18,264 nucleotides of DNA from Acidobacteriota bacterium (GTDB lineage: Bacteria; Acidobacteriota; Blastocatellia; Pyrinomonadales; Pyrinomonadaceae), in the NCBI GenBank assembly GCA_023391155.1, contig JAEWBM010000070.1, forward strand, positions 1 through 18,264, written 5' to 3'. This document shows, in pieces, positions 1-7,726 of this stretch. The position numbers and the translations under genes were made by a program. Under the pieces are notes generated by a model. The model made no database searches. It saw only the letters and a list, made by a program, of their open reading frames with translations, and was not told where the DNA came from. Positions within the stretch are counted from its first letter, which is position 1, and every line of letters starts with the position of its first letter.

Positions 1-34
1 CCGATTCCGCGGCCTTCACTGCTTCTTCTGACAT
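1..34 (-). CDS. Possible start of a minus-strand gene running off the left edge
   Basis: On the minus strand an ATG at 34-32 opens a frame reading MSEEAVKAAES to the window edge. An AGGAG lies upstream, about 12 bases from the ATG, which is long for a ribosome binding site. The same frame stays open upstream of the ATG to a stop at 97-95, and the codons there also look protein-like, so the true start is uncertain. Only eleven codons are visible, so no family can be named. It would be co-directional with the serine hydrolase gene upstream and separated from it by a hairpin. It may be a chance open frame. Confidence 0.3.
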   Translation of the reverse strand, partial: MSEEAVKAAES

Positions 35-103
35 TAAACGAAAAAACTCCTGTTTTCTTCTATCGTAAATCGAATATTGGACGAAAAAGGATTTTCACAC
101 AAC

Positions 104-135
104 ATCGGCCCTGTTGTCGAGTTTCACGGGCCGAT
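104..135 (-). terminator. Hairpin just after the serine hydrolase stop, possible terminator
   Basis: Perfect 8-base inverted arms ATCGGCCC (104-111) and GGGCCGAT (128-135) enclose a 16-base loop. On the minus strand the hairpin begins five bases after the stop codon of the serine hydrolase gene. No T-run follows the stem directly; a T-rich stretch comes only about 15-20 bases later. This makes it a weak rather than classic intrinsic terminator. The position after a stop codon is the main support. Confidence 0.35.
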
Positions 136-139
136 TGCC

Positions 140-1675
140 TTATTTCACCCGCCTCGGCTCAAGTTCATAGAACCAAAAATCATTGTTCGGCTGATCGATG
201 GTCATCTCGGCAACCTCGGCGTTTTTGCCGATTTTGAATATCACGAATCCCCGCGGGAAGTTGTAAGCGACCGACGGCCGCCATTTGATCTCAAATGTGT
301 CATAGTGCCAATGCTCGAGGTCGGCAACAAAGTTCGGCGACGCTCCGAACCGCATGACCAGCCGCCCGTTCTCCTCAGTAACCGTGATGTCGCCGTAGAG
401 CACGTCGCGATAGGTCCCGGCATATGCCGACAAGGCCAGCGACGGCCGCGTACCGGATACCCTATTCGCGTCTTCTTCCGCCCTTTGCTTCGCCGAGCGT
501 TCTGCTGCGGCCTTTCGGTTTGCAAGCGCGAGCGCGTTGTAATCCCGCTCGGGCGCTCCGAGAAAGATGTCGCGGATCTTCTGCATCATTATCGAAAACG
601 CCGGTGATTCACTATTGGTGAGGACAACAAAACCGAGGTCCTCGCCCGGTACCAGCACAGTATATGAGAGCATCCCGTCGAGCCCGCCGCTGTGGTCGAT
701 CACCTTCCGTCCCTGAAGATCGTAGACGAACCACCCCATCCCGACGCCGCTGAAGTTCCGCGTCGGGTTGTCGCGGCTGAATTGTTCAGAGATCTGCCGA
801 GCGAGGTAGGGCTGCCACATCTCCCACGACCGCTCGCGCGAAAAGATCTGCTTGCCGTTATAGGTCCCGCGGCCGAGCTGCAGCCGGATCCATTTGCTCA
901 GGTCGCTGACCGATGAGTTCAGGCCCGCCGCCGCATCGGCACCGTCAACGTTCCCCCGGTGCAAAGTCCGCAGAGTTCCGCCTGATTCGTTATGCGGAAG
1001 GGCGGCATTGTCCGGCAGGTTGCGCGTCGAACACGTTGTTCGGTTCATTTCCAGCGGGCGAAGAATTCGCTCGGTCACGAAATCGCACCACGTCTTGCCG
1101 GATACATTTTCGATCACTTTGCCCGCCGCGATGAACATGAGGTTCTGATATCCGTATCGGCTGCGGAAGCTCGACACCGGTTTCAGATGACGCAACCGGC
1201 GCAAGATCTCATCACCCGAATACGTTGTCTCATACCACAACAGGTCGCCGCTGAAAGTATCGAGCCCAACTCGGTGCGTGACCAGGTCGCGGATCTGCAA
1301 TTGATCGGTCACCCACGGGTCGTACATTTCAAATTCGGGTAGGTATTTCTTCACCGGGTCATCCCACTTGATCTTGCCTTCATCGACGAGGATCGCAAGC
1401 GAGGCCGTCGTAAACGCCTTTGAGTTCGACGCGATCGCAAAGACAGTGTCCTCATCAACGGGCGAATTTTTGCCAAGCTCGCGCGTGCCGTAACCGTTTT
1501 CAAATGCGACCCGGCCGTCCTTAACGATCGCGATCGCCATCCCCACACCCCCCTGATCCCGAATTACACGCTGGGCATAGGCATCGACCTCAGCTAGGCG
1601 CTGCTCGAGCGTCTGGCCGAGAGCTAACGAACCGAACAATACAAAAACGACTAGCGATAGAAATAGCTTTTTCAT
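140..1675 (-). CDS. Secreted serine hydrolase, beta-lactamase class C family, with C-terminal DUF3471-like domain
   Basis: The 511-residue protein has an N-terminal signal peptide (hydrophobic residues 4-20). It then has a class C beta-lactamase/penicillin-binding-like domain: the SxxK motif is S83-N-S-K86, the YxN motif is Y176-Q-N178, and an HSGG motif at 328-331 takes the place of KTG. S83 is the expected nucleophile and K86 the general base. Residues about 400-511 resemble the DUF3471 beta-barrel often found after this domain. The family includes D-aminopeptidases, esterases and peptidoglycan-active enzymes, so the substrate cannot be told. It acts outside the cytoplasmic membrane. The ATG lies only seven bases after the stop of the winged-helix fusion gene upstream, so the two probably share a transcript. 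No strong ribosome binding site precedes it. Confidence 0.9.
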   Translation of the reverse strand: MKKLFLSLVVFVLFGSLALGQTLEQRLAEVDAYAQRVIRDQGGVGMAIAIVKDGRVAFENGYGTRELGKNSPVDEDTVFAIASNSKAFTTASLAILVDEGKIKWDDPVKKYLPEFEMYDPWVTDQLQIRDLVTHRVGLDTFSGDLLWYETTYSGDEILRRLRHLKPVSSFRSRYGYQNLMFIAAGKVIENVSGKTWCDFVTERILRPLEMNRTTCSTRNLPDNAALPHNESGGTLRTLHRGNVDGADAAAGLNSSVSDLSKWIRLQLGRGTYNGKQIFSRERSWEMWQPYLARQISEQFSRDNPTRNFSGVGMGWFVYDLQGRKVIDHSGGLDGMLSYTVLVPGEDLGFVVLTNSESPAFSIMMQKIRDIFLGAPERDYNALALANRKAAAERSAKQRAEEDANRVSGTRPSLALSAYAGTYRDVLYGDITVTEENGRLVMRFGASPNFVADLEHWHYDTFEIKWRPSVAYNFPRGFVIFKIGKNAEVAEMTIDQPNNDFWFYELEPRRVK

Positions 1676-1682
1676 AACGGTT

Positions 1683-3464
1683 TCAAATATTTACTTTATA
1701 CAGTTCCCATTCCCCCTCGACCCCTTCAAACGAATGTTTGCCCGCGGGCAGAAATTGCAGCCCGGAGCCCGCGACCAGGTCCTTCACGGTGCGTGAGGCA
1801 AGTATACTGCCCGACGGCGCGGTATCCCCGATCTTCTCGGCCAGCTCCACGGCAAATCCGCTGTATTCGCCGTCGACGACGTCGCATTCGCCCGTATGAA
1901 TGCCCGACTTAAACTCGATGCCGAGCGAGCCGGCAGCATTTGCGATCGCCGCCGCGCAGCGAATGGCTCGCGCAGGTCCGTCAAATGTCGCAAGCACCCC
2001 GCCGTTCCTGTATGCCACCTCGCGCCCTCTATAGATACGGAATTGTCGCCGGACGAAACTCCGCGCACGGTCGAGCAGCGCCGTCACATCGCGCCTTCCC
2101 CGGCGTGCCTCGGCCTCCGGATCGACCATCCGAATGTTCATCACCGTTGCGAGTACGCGGTCATGCGTCTCAAGCGTTGCGGATTCCGCTACGAACCGCT
2201 CGATCTCGTCCAAGATCGATCTCTGATCGCCCACGAAAGGCAGGTGATCGATGCCCGGCAATTCCACGAATTTCGCACCCGTTATACGCGACGCGACATA
2301 TCGGCCCTCTTCCACCCGCAGACACATATCGCCCGTACGGTGGATCACCAAAGTCGGCACGCGTATCGATGGCAAGATGCTCCGCACGTCGATCTCTGCG
2401 TTCATCCGCGTCAATGCGACCGCCGCCCCCGGGCTCGCACCCATCCTCAAATACGTCGCCCACCATTCGCGAAACTCAGGATCATTCGCGAGCGACGGTG
2501 CCCGCTCCTCGATACCCACCGCGGTTCCCCACTCGCGCTGCATCAGCTCAAAAAAAGCATCTCGCTGCTCGGCGGTAGGTGCCCACGGGTAATCATCATC
2601 GCGAACGCGTTTTGCGTATGTGCCGATCATCACCAGCGCCGAGGTCCGCTCAGGATAGGTCGCCGCAAAAAGTGAGCACATCGGGCCGCCCTCGGAAACG
2701 CCCACCAGGACGGCGCGTTCTGAACCGACAACATCCATCACGGCGTGCAGGTCCTCCATACGCTGCTCAAGCGTCGGGAGTTTATCGAGCGGTACGCGGT
2801 CCGAAAGCCCCGTGCCGCGTTTGTCAAAAAGGATCAGTCGCGAAAAAGAAGCAAGGCGCTCGAGAAATGCGGCAAACCGCGGCTCGGCCCAGAAATACTC
2901 CAGGTGCGAGACCCACCCCATCACAAAGACGATGTCGATCGGACCCTCGCCCACCACTTGATAAGCGATATTCGCATCGCCGCTTGTGACGTATCGTGTC
3001 TCGGGCCGCCGCACCTCACCGGGCGGCGAAAGTACTACGGGTACGGTACCGCGGCTCATGGCGTCCTCGAGCGCCGATTCACGGTCGTCCCCGAAACGGA
3101 AACGGGCGACCACCTTCTCGACGACCGGACCGTCCGGCTGGTCCGTTTCGACCGGGGCAATAAACCGGTACCCGAACTTGGGGACCGTTTCGATCAGCTT
3201 ATTCTCTTTCGTTTCGCCGAGAACGCGGCGTAGCAGCGAAATATTCTGTGCGAGGTTGTTTTCCTCGACAAAGGCCCCTTCCCAGATCTCGTCGAGCATC
3301 TTATCTTTGCCCACGACACGCCCTGCATTTCGGACGAGCATCAGCAGTGTATCGAAGACCTTTGGCGCTAGCGCGACCGGCCGTTCGCCGTCGAACAACA
3401 GACGCTCCGATGCGTCCAATCGAAAGCCTGCAAATCGAAATTTGTCGCTGCTCAAATCTGGCAT
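1683..3464 (-). CDS. Winged-helix / alpha-beta hydrolase / degenerate class III cyclase fusion protein
   Basis: Numbering is from the ATG at 3464 (593 residues); an in-frame TTG at 3473 would add three residues. Residues about 7-104 are an OmpR/CadC-type winged helix (Trans_reg_C) with the usual conserved core (PKVFDTLLMLV, ETVPKFGYRF). Residues about 155-430 are an alpha/beta hydrolase with GVSEG around nucleophile S257, probable acid D379 and histidine H407. Residues about 435-593 align with the class III adenylate/guanylate cyclase domains common in hydrolase-cyclase fusions; GIHTGE and SRTVKDLVAGSG are well kept. The catalytic sites are not: the first metal aspartate position (FTD in active enzymes) is R445, the second (GDG) is G488, and the transition-state arginine is K544. 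The cyclase part is thus probably catalytically dead and may sense or dimerise. The DNA-binding head suggests a cytoplasmic one-component regulator. It is first in an operon with the serine hydrolase. Confidence 0.88.
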   Translation of the reverse strand: MPDLSSDKFRFAGFRLDASERLLFDGERPVALAPKVFDTLLMLVRNAGRVVGKDKMLDEIWEGAFVEENNLAQNISLLRRVLGETKENKLIETVPKFGYRFIAPVETDQPDGPVVEKVVARFRFGDDRESALEDAMSRGTVPVVLSPPGEVRRPETRYVTSGDANIAYQVVGEGPIDIVFVMGWVSHLEYFWAEPRFAAFLERLASFSRLILFDKRGTGLSDRVPLDKLPTLEQRMEDLHAVMDVVGSERAVLVGVSEGGPMCSLFAATYPERTSALVMIGTYAKRVRDDDYPWAPTAEQRDAFFELMQREWGTAVGIEERAPSLANDPEFREWWATYLRMGASPGAAVALTRMNAEIDVRSILPSIRVPTLVIHRTGDMCLRVEEGRYVASRITGAKFVELPGIDHLPFVGDQRSILDEIERFVAESATLETHDRVLATVMNIRMVDPEAEARRGRRDVTALLDRARSFVRRQFRIYRGREVAYRNGGVLATFDGPARAIRCAAAIANAAGSLGIEFKSGIHTGECDVVDGEYSGFAVELAEKIGDTAPSGSILASRTVKDLVAGSGLQFLPAGKHSFEGVEGEWELYKVNI

Positions 3465-3514
3465 GAATAACAAAAAGCCCGACGGCCGCTGCGAGCCTGA
3501 GAGATATCGCGAGA

Positions 3515-3543
3515 ATTATCACCGCTTGCCCGCGAAATGTCCA
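3515..3543 (-). promoter_or_regulatory. Sigma70-like promoter for the winged-helix fusion operon
   Basis: On the minus strand TGGACA (3543-3538, five of six to TTGACA) is followed by a 17-base spacer and GATAAT (3520-3515, five of six to TATAAT). Transcription would begin near 3508, giving a leader of about 44 bases to the ATG at 3464. It lies in the 153-base gap between this gene and the divergent SLC13 permease. The call rests on consensus matching only. Confidence 0.5.
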
Positions 3544-3617
3544 TATCGGGCGTCCCACGCCGGACACCGAGATCGTCTTTCAAAACTCGGGGATTTTCGG
3601 TATTCTTTGCACACTAA

Positions 3618-5405
3618 ATGACGCCTATCACACTGACACTAGGCCTGTTGGTCGTCGCGATCATACTCTTTGCCACCGAAAAGTTTCCGGTGGACGTGGT
3701 AGGCATTCTGCTTGTCGCCGCCCTGGTCGCGACCCAGGTTCTGACAATGCAAGAGGCGGTCGCCGGTTTCGGTAACGATATCATCATTACCATTGCCGGG
3801 CTTTTTATCCTCGTCGGCGGACTAATAAAAACGGGCTTGGTCGACCTGATCGGACGACGGATGCATCGCGCCGCCGGGAACAATGAATTCGTTCTAACGG
3901 CGCTGATCATGGCCACGGCGGCGCTCTCGGCATCCGTGCTGAAGAACACCACCACTACGGCGATGTTCCTCCCCGTCGTTATCGGCCTTGCCGCCAGGGC
4001 AAAGATACCGCCCTCAAAGCTGCTGATGCCGCTTGCTTTCGGGGCGATCCTCGGCGGCTCCTGTACGCTCATCGGCACCTCGACCAATCTCGCGGTTAGC
4101 GGTACGATCCAGCGTTACGGTGAGCCGGCGCTTACAATGTTCGAGCTGACGCCCGTCGGTATCATCATGGTCGCAGCCGGCATAATCTACATGCTCCTCT
4201 GGGGCCGGAAAATGCTCCCCGCGATCGGAGGGGGCGAATCGCTCACGGAGCAATATAGCATCCGCGAATACATCTCGGAGCTTGTCGTGCTCCCGAATTC
4301 GCGCCTCGTCGGCAAAACGCTTGCCGAATCGCGGATCAAGTCCGAACTCGACCTCAACGTCCTCAGCGTCATAAACGGCAAGGAAACCCGCATTGCACCC
4401 GGGCCGCTCGAAAAGCTGCGAAAGGGCGACGTATTGATCGTCGAAGGCAAGATTCCCGACCTGCTCCGCGTAAAAGAGGAAGCGGGCCTCGAGCTGCGGC
4501 CGGACTTTAAGTTAAACGACCGCATACTGGAATACGCCGACATCGAACTGTTCGAAGTGATGGTGATGCGCGACTCCTCGCTCGTGGGGCAATCGCTCAA
4601 GACGCTTCGTTTCAAGCAGACCTATGACCTTACGGTGCTTGCCGTGAATCGCCACGGGGAAACGTTCATCAATAAGCTCAGCGACGTAATGCTCAAGTTC
4701 GGCGACGTGCTGCTTGTTCAAGGTTCGCGCAACCGCATCGAGCCGATGGTGGTCGACGGCCAGATCTTATTGCTTGAGGACGTATCGGAAAAAAGCATGC
4801 GGCTCGAAAAGCGCAAATGGGCGATCGCCGCCTTTTTGCTCTTCCTCGGGCTATCGGTGTCATATCTGGTGACCGGCATTTCGATACCTCTGGCCCTGGC
4901 GGTGATCGCCGGCGTGCTGCTGCTGCTCGCGACCAAAACCGTCCGTTATGCAGAGATGTACACGATGATCGATTTTCGTATCCTCGTGCTCATCGCTTGC
5001 ATGATGAGCTTTGGCGTCGCCATGGAAAAGACGGGGGCCGACTTGTTTCTTGCTCAAGGCATACAGTCTTGGTTCGGCGGGTACGGCGAGCTTGCCGTGC
5101 TGGCCGGCTTTTTTGCTCTGACCGTCATTCTGACCCAGCCGATGTCGAACCAGGCCGCCGCCCTGGTCGTGCTGCCGGTCGCCTTTAAGACCGCGGTGGC
5201 GATGGGCGTTAATCCGCGTACGTTTATCGTCGCCGTGACCTTCGCGGCGTCATTCTCGTTTATGACCCCGCTCGAGCCCGCGTGCGTGATGGTATACACA
5301 CCGGGCCGCTACCGTTTTTGGGATTTCTTAAAGATAGGAACGATCTTGACCGTGATCGTCTTCGCGATTTCGATGGTGCTGGTCCCGGTGTTTTGGCCCT
5401 TTTAG
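3618..5405 (+). CDS. SLC13/DASS family permease with two internal TrkA_C domains
   Basis: This 595-residue inner-membrane transporter belongs to the divalent anion/Na+ symporter (citrate transporter-like) superfamily. The N-terminal membrane half (about 1-200) holds the first re-entrant-loop motif KNTTTT (109-114) and GTSTN (153-157). A cytoplasmic insert (about 210-390) carries two TrkA_C (RCK_C) modules; GDVLIVEG (270-277) and GDVLLVQG (362-369) mark their equivalent strands. The second membrane half (about 400-595) carries MSNQ (509-512), the counterpart motif of the second loop. Known relatives move dicarboxylates, citrate or sulfate; the substrate here cannot be told. TrkA_C domains usually bind small ligands and gate transport. 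The ATG has no clear ribosome binding site, and a weak -10-like TATTCT at 3601-3606 sits so close that the transcript could be nearly leaderless. Its stop overlaps the stop of the convergent flippase-like gene. Confidence 0.9.
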   Translation: MTPITLTLGLLVVAIILFATEKFPVDVVGILLVAALVATQVLTMQEAVAGFGNDIIITIAGLFILVGGLIKTGLVDLIGRRMHRAAGNNEFVLTALIMATAALSASVLKNTTTTAMFLPVVIGLAARAKIPPSKLLMPLAFGAILGGSCTLIGTSTNLAVSGTIQRYGEPALTMFELTPVGIIMVAAGIIYMLLWGRKMLPAIGGGESLTEQYSIREYISELVVLPNSRLVGKTLAESRIKSELDLNVLSVINGKETRIAPGPLEKLRKGDVLIVEGKIPDLLRVKEEAGLELRPDFKLNDRILEYADIELFEVMVMRDSSLVGQSLKTLRFKQTYDLTVLAVNRHGETFINKLSDVMLKFGDVLLVQGSRNRIEPMVVDGQILLLEDVSEKSMRLEKRKWAIAAFLLFLGLSVSYLVTGISIPLALAVIAGVLLLLATKTVRYAEMYTMIDFRILVLIACMMSFGVAMEKTGADLFLAQGIQSWFGGYGELAVLAGFFALTVILTQPMSNQAAALVVLPVAFKTAVAMGVNPRTFIVAVTFAASFSFMTPLEPACVMVYTPGRYRFWDFLKIGTILTVIVFAISMVLVPVFWPF

Positions 5406-6469
5406 CTCACACGCGGTTCCGAAAGCAGCTTTTTAAGGGAGATGCCGCGTTTAACGATCAGTAGCAAGCCCACCCCGGCCCAGAAGACAATACGCCCTTT
5501 ACGAATGATCGCAAGAGTGACCCCGACCGCCGCTCCGAGAGCAAGCGTCTCCGAAACAAACCTCGCACCCGCCTCATCCACTCCGATCAAAAATGGGATC
5601 AGCTTAAAGACGATCGTGATCAGCCGACTCACGGATTCGAGCAAAAAAGCTGCGAGAGCGCCCGCGGCACCGTCCGTTATCCGATACAGGATAAAGAAGA
5701 CCTCCAGTACGCCCAATGCGTGGTATAGAAATTCCAGTAGAAAGATCGGGACGATCCGCCCGGGGAATTGCCGATAAAAGCCGTAGATCAGATTCTCGAA
5801 TAGCCGCACCTGCAGGCGGCCGTTCTCGAGTATGCCGGTAAAATAACCATTTCGATAAAGCCGCTCACAGATCTCACTGGCAAAGTGCCACTGGCGAACG
5901 ATCATTATCACCAGAAACGCCACGACCGCAATTATCCCCACGATCAACAGGTCGATCGTGAGTGCCCAGCCCGGGTCAAGTGCGAACGTCCTCACGAACG
6001 TGAATGCGCCGAGGATCAGAAAGATGCTGGTCGTAATGCTGTAGAACAGGTTTTCCGTCGCCACCGACGAAAGGCCCACCACCAACGGCACGTGCTTTTT
6101 GACCGCGACGGCCTTTGCCGTCCCGCTCACTACGATCCCGAGCGGGATCATGCTGCTTAACGATTCGCCGATGATCACAGCGGGGATCGTGTCTTTGACA
6201 CCCAAGCTGTAGGGTTCGTAGACCGACATCTTCCACGCCGTGGCGCGAATGCATATGCGGGCGAAGTAAATGACGAGTATGACCGCAAATCCAACGAAGC
6301 CGAACCGCTCGACGTTGGCGGCGATCTCGCTGACGCCGACCGAGGATACAAAATAAAGAAAAAGGCCGATGCCGAACGCTGTTAAGATCGCGCCCACAAT
6401 GCGAAGCCTGCGCTTTCGCCGTGTGCGCTTCTGTTCGCGCTTTTCATCTGACCTTAATTCTTCCGTCAC
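5402..6469 (-). CDS. Flippase-like integral membrane protein (LPG synthase transmembrane/UPF0104 family)
   Basis: The 355-residue protein starts with a very basic 22-residue cytoplasmic tail (KREQKRTRRKRRLR), followed by about eight or nine hydrophobic segments spread to the C terminus. The pattern and the conserved segment near residues 290-305 (PFLIGVDEAGARF) fit the lysylphosphatidylglycerol synthase membrane domain family (PF03706-like), which lacks here the cytosolic aminoacyl-transferase domain of MprF. Members are thought to translocate lipids or polyprenyl-linked sugars; the substrate here is unknown. The start is GTG at 6469, as no ATG lies near in frame. A G-rich sequence precedes it and overlaps the arm of a 13-base inverted repeat. 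The TAA stop lies inside the stop region of the convergent SLC13 gene, so no terminator separates them. Confidence 0.82.
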   Translation of the reverse strand: MTEELRSDEKREQKRTRRKRRLRIVGAILTAFGIGLFLYFVSSVGVSEIAANVERFGFVGFAVILVIYFARICIRATAWKMSVYEPYSLGVKDTIPAVIIGESLSSMIPLGIVVSGTAKAVAVKKHVPLVVGLSSVATENLFYSITTSIFLILGAFTFVRTFALDPGWALTIDLLIVGIIAVVAFLVIMIVRQWHFASEICERLYRNGYFTGILENGRLQVRLFENLIYGFYRQFPGRIVPIFLLEFLYHALGVLEVFFILYRITDGAAGALAAFLLESVSRLITIVFKLIPFLIGVDEAGARFVSETLALGAAVGVTLAIIRKGRIVFWAGVGLLLIVKRGISLKKLLSEPRVS

Positions 6470-6477
6470 CTACCCGC

Positions 6478-6525
6478 CCGCCGGTCAAAAGAGTCAAATT
6501 TTGATGCTACCGTTTTGACCGGCGG
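6478..6525. repeat. 13-base perfect inverted repeat ahead of the flippase-like gene
   Basis: CCGCCGGTCAAAA (6478-6490) and its exact reverse complement TTTTGACCGGCGG (6513-6525) flank 22 bases that contain a smaller palindrome, TCAAATTTTGA (6494-6504). The element lies in the 94-base gap between two co-directional minus-strand genes, nine bases from the GTG start at 6469. No T-run follows either arm, so a classic terminator is unlikely. It could be a leader hairpin, a protein-binding site or a REP-like dispersed repeat. Confidence 0.7.
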
Positions 6526-6530
6526 ACGGC

Positions 6531-6556
6531 AACCGCCCACCTGCCCGCGGGCGGTT
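6531..6556 (-). repeat. GC-rich hairpin after the small secreted protein gene
   Basis: AACCGCCC (6531-6538) pairs with GGGCGGTT (6549-6556), with a 10-base loop that itself contributes to the palindrome CCCGCGGG (6544-6551). It begins eight bases after the stop of the upstream minus-strand gene (6564). It may slow or end transcription, but lacks a T-tract. It sits next to the 13-base inverted repeat and the two may form one repeat unit. Confidence 0.5.
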
Positions 6557-6563
6557 GGTTTGG

Positions 6564-7163
6564 CTAACGGCCTTCTATCTTGATCCCGAGTGTGTACCCT
6601 CCTTCCTTTAGGCCCTTTGCACCCGCGACGCCGATCAGGATGCTGTACGGCGAGCCGACCGAGATGAACTCGATCTTGCGGCTGCCGTCATCGGCATTCC
6701 GGACCGTGCGTCCCGTTGGGAGGTTTGCATAGATCGGATAACTCGCCTCACAGGAGATCGCCGAAGTGATGTTCGGCGGGGCCGCGGTTTCGGCAGCACC
6801 CTGCCGCAAAGCGTAGAGATTGATCGCGGCTCCGTTTTTTGGCACCAGGCCGATCGTCAGCCGCGAACGCGCCGGCATCGTGACCCGATAAAGCACATGA
6901 TTGCCGTTAAACATCTCGAATCGCGTGCCCGGGAAGCAGGCCACGGAACTTCGCTCAGCCCAACGCAGCTCCATTGTCCCGCCGGCCTTAATATCCCCCT
7001 CGATCTGTCCCGAGTTGCTTCCCGCCGGCATTTTCAGCGGCGTGACCTTTGGCCCCGCGGACTGCCCCGCGATCTCGGCCGACGTCGTGATCATCAGCAG
7101 CATTGTCAGTGCCATCACGGGTAAATAGGTTGTAATCGAATCCAGTTTAGGTGTTTTATTCAT
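6564..7163 (-). CDS. Secreted protein of unknown function, beta-sandwich-like
   Basis: I do not recognise this 199-residue protein. Residues 13-27 form a hydrophobic signal segment, with likely cleavage near the AGQSA stretch at 32-36. The mature part has two cysteines, C76 and C138, which could form a disulfide. The strand-rich pattern (RLTIGLVPKNGAAINLYALR at 101-120; YSILIGVAGAKG, then GGYTLGIKI at the end) is reminiscent of bacterial pre-peptidase C-terminal (PPC)-type beta sandwiches, but this is only a visual impression. It may be the last gene of the envelope run that starts at 10322, though a 128-base gap to the lipoprotein gene leaves room for its own promoter. Confidence 0.72.
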   Translation of the reverse strand: MNKTPKLDSITTYLPVMALTMLLMITTSAEIAGQSAGPKVTPLKMPAGSNSGQIEGDIKAGGTMELRWAERSSVACFPGTRFEMFNGNHVLYRVTMPARSRLTIGLVPKNGAAINLYALRQGAAETAAPPNITSAISCEASYPIYANLPTGRTVRNADDGSRKIEFISVGSPYSILIGVAGAKGLKEGGYTLGIKIEGR

Positions 7164-7291
7164 AATTTGGTTTTGTTCTATCGCGCTATTTGTTCGCCTG
7201 AGGACAGAGCGTCTACAGCGAAAGTAGGCCCTTGCGTGCGATATTTCCCCTGCGCGCCTTCATTCTTAGAAACTTCGAAGCTCTGGCGCTA

Positions 7292-7690
7292 TTAGGCGCA
7301 GCTTGTTTCGAGTGCATGTTTTCCTTTATTTGCTTCGGCCTTGCACCGGACCGCGCAGTTGCCGGTTACGTACTCGAGGATTAAATTGTCTTCGATGACT
7401 GCATCTTCTTTCGTTGGTTTTCGTTTTAACTTGCGTTCGAACTCCGCCGCAGCATCTGACGCCAGCCAGTCACGCACCATTCCTTTGGCTTTTTCGTCTG
7501 TCTCCAGACAATACTTGTTACACGCATTAAGCCCGGCCTGATTCTTATCTTTGGCTTTACCAACATATGTCGAAGTGCCTAATTTGACAGTTCCCGTGCA
7601 AGCAGAGTCGCTCGCACTCGGGCCAAGACAGCCTAGCGCGACAAACAATAGGATCGCTAAGACGATCGGAATATTATTATTATTGATCAT
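7292..7690 (-). CDS. Small cysteine-rich lipoprotein with paired CX3C motifs
   Basis: The 132-residue protein has a short signal peptide ending in a lipobox-like VALGC; C21 would be the lipidated cysteine. Six further cysteines follow, two pairs in CX3C spacing (C57/C61 and C112/C116) plus C31 and C131, enough for three disulfides. The middle is rich in Lys, Glu and Ala and probably helical. Residues 3-6 are four Asn encoded by an AAT run. No known family was recognised; the paired CX3C layout recalls helical-hairpin disulfide proteins, which is analogy only. It starts 36 bases after the stop of the secreted paralog gene upstream and is probably co-transcribed with it. Confidence 0.75.
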   Translation of the reverse strand: MINNNNIPIVLAILLFVALGCLGPSASDSACTGTVKLGTSTYVGKAKDKNQAGLNACNKYCLETDEKAKGMVRDWLASDAAAEFERKLKRKPTKEDAVIEDNLILEYVTGNCAVRCKAEANKGKHALETSCA

Positions 7691-7726
7691 TTTCGCATTT
7701 GTCTTCTCTGGGTAGTGTGCTTGTGG

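Noticed and set aside
77..607. Plus-strand open frame of 176 codons opposite the serine hydrolase
   Set aside because: It mirrors the C-terminal domain of the hydrolase and has no family features or binding site.
1737..1752. GCCCGCGGGC palindrome resembling the hairpin at 6544-6551
   Set aside because: It is only a short G+C palindrome inside coding sequence and its flanks do not match, so it is not a repeat copy.
1896..2675. Long plus-strand open frame opposite the winged-helix fusion gene (259 codons)
   Set aside because: It is antisense to a gene with clear domains, rich in Arg, His and Pro as expected of a shadow frame, and has no recognisable motif.
6478..6556. Inverted repeats as a classic intrinsic terminator or as insertion-sequence ends
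   Set aside because: No T-run follows the stems, and no transposase or target duplication lies nearby.
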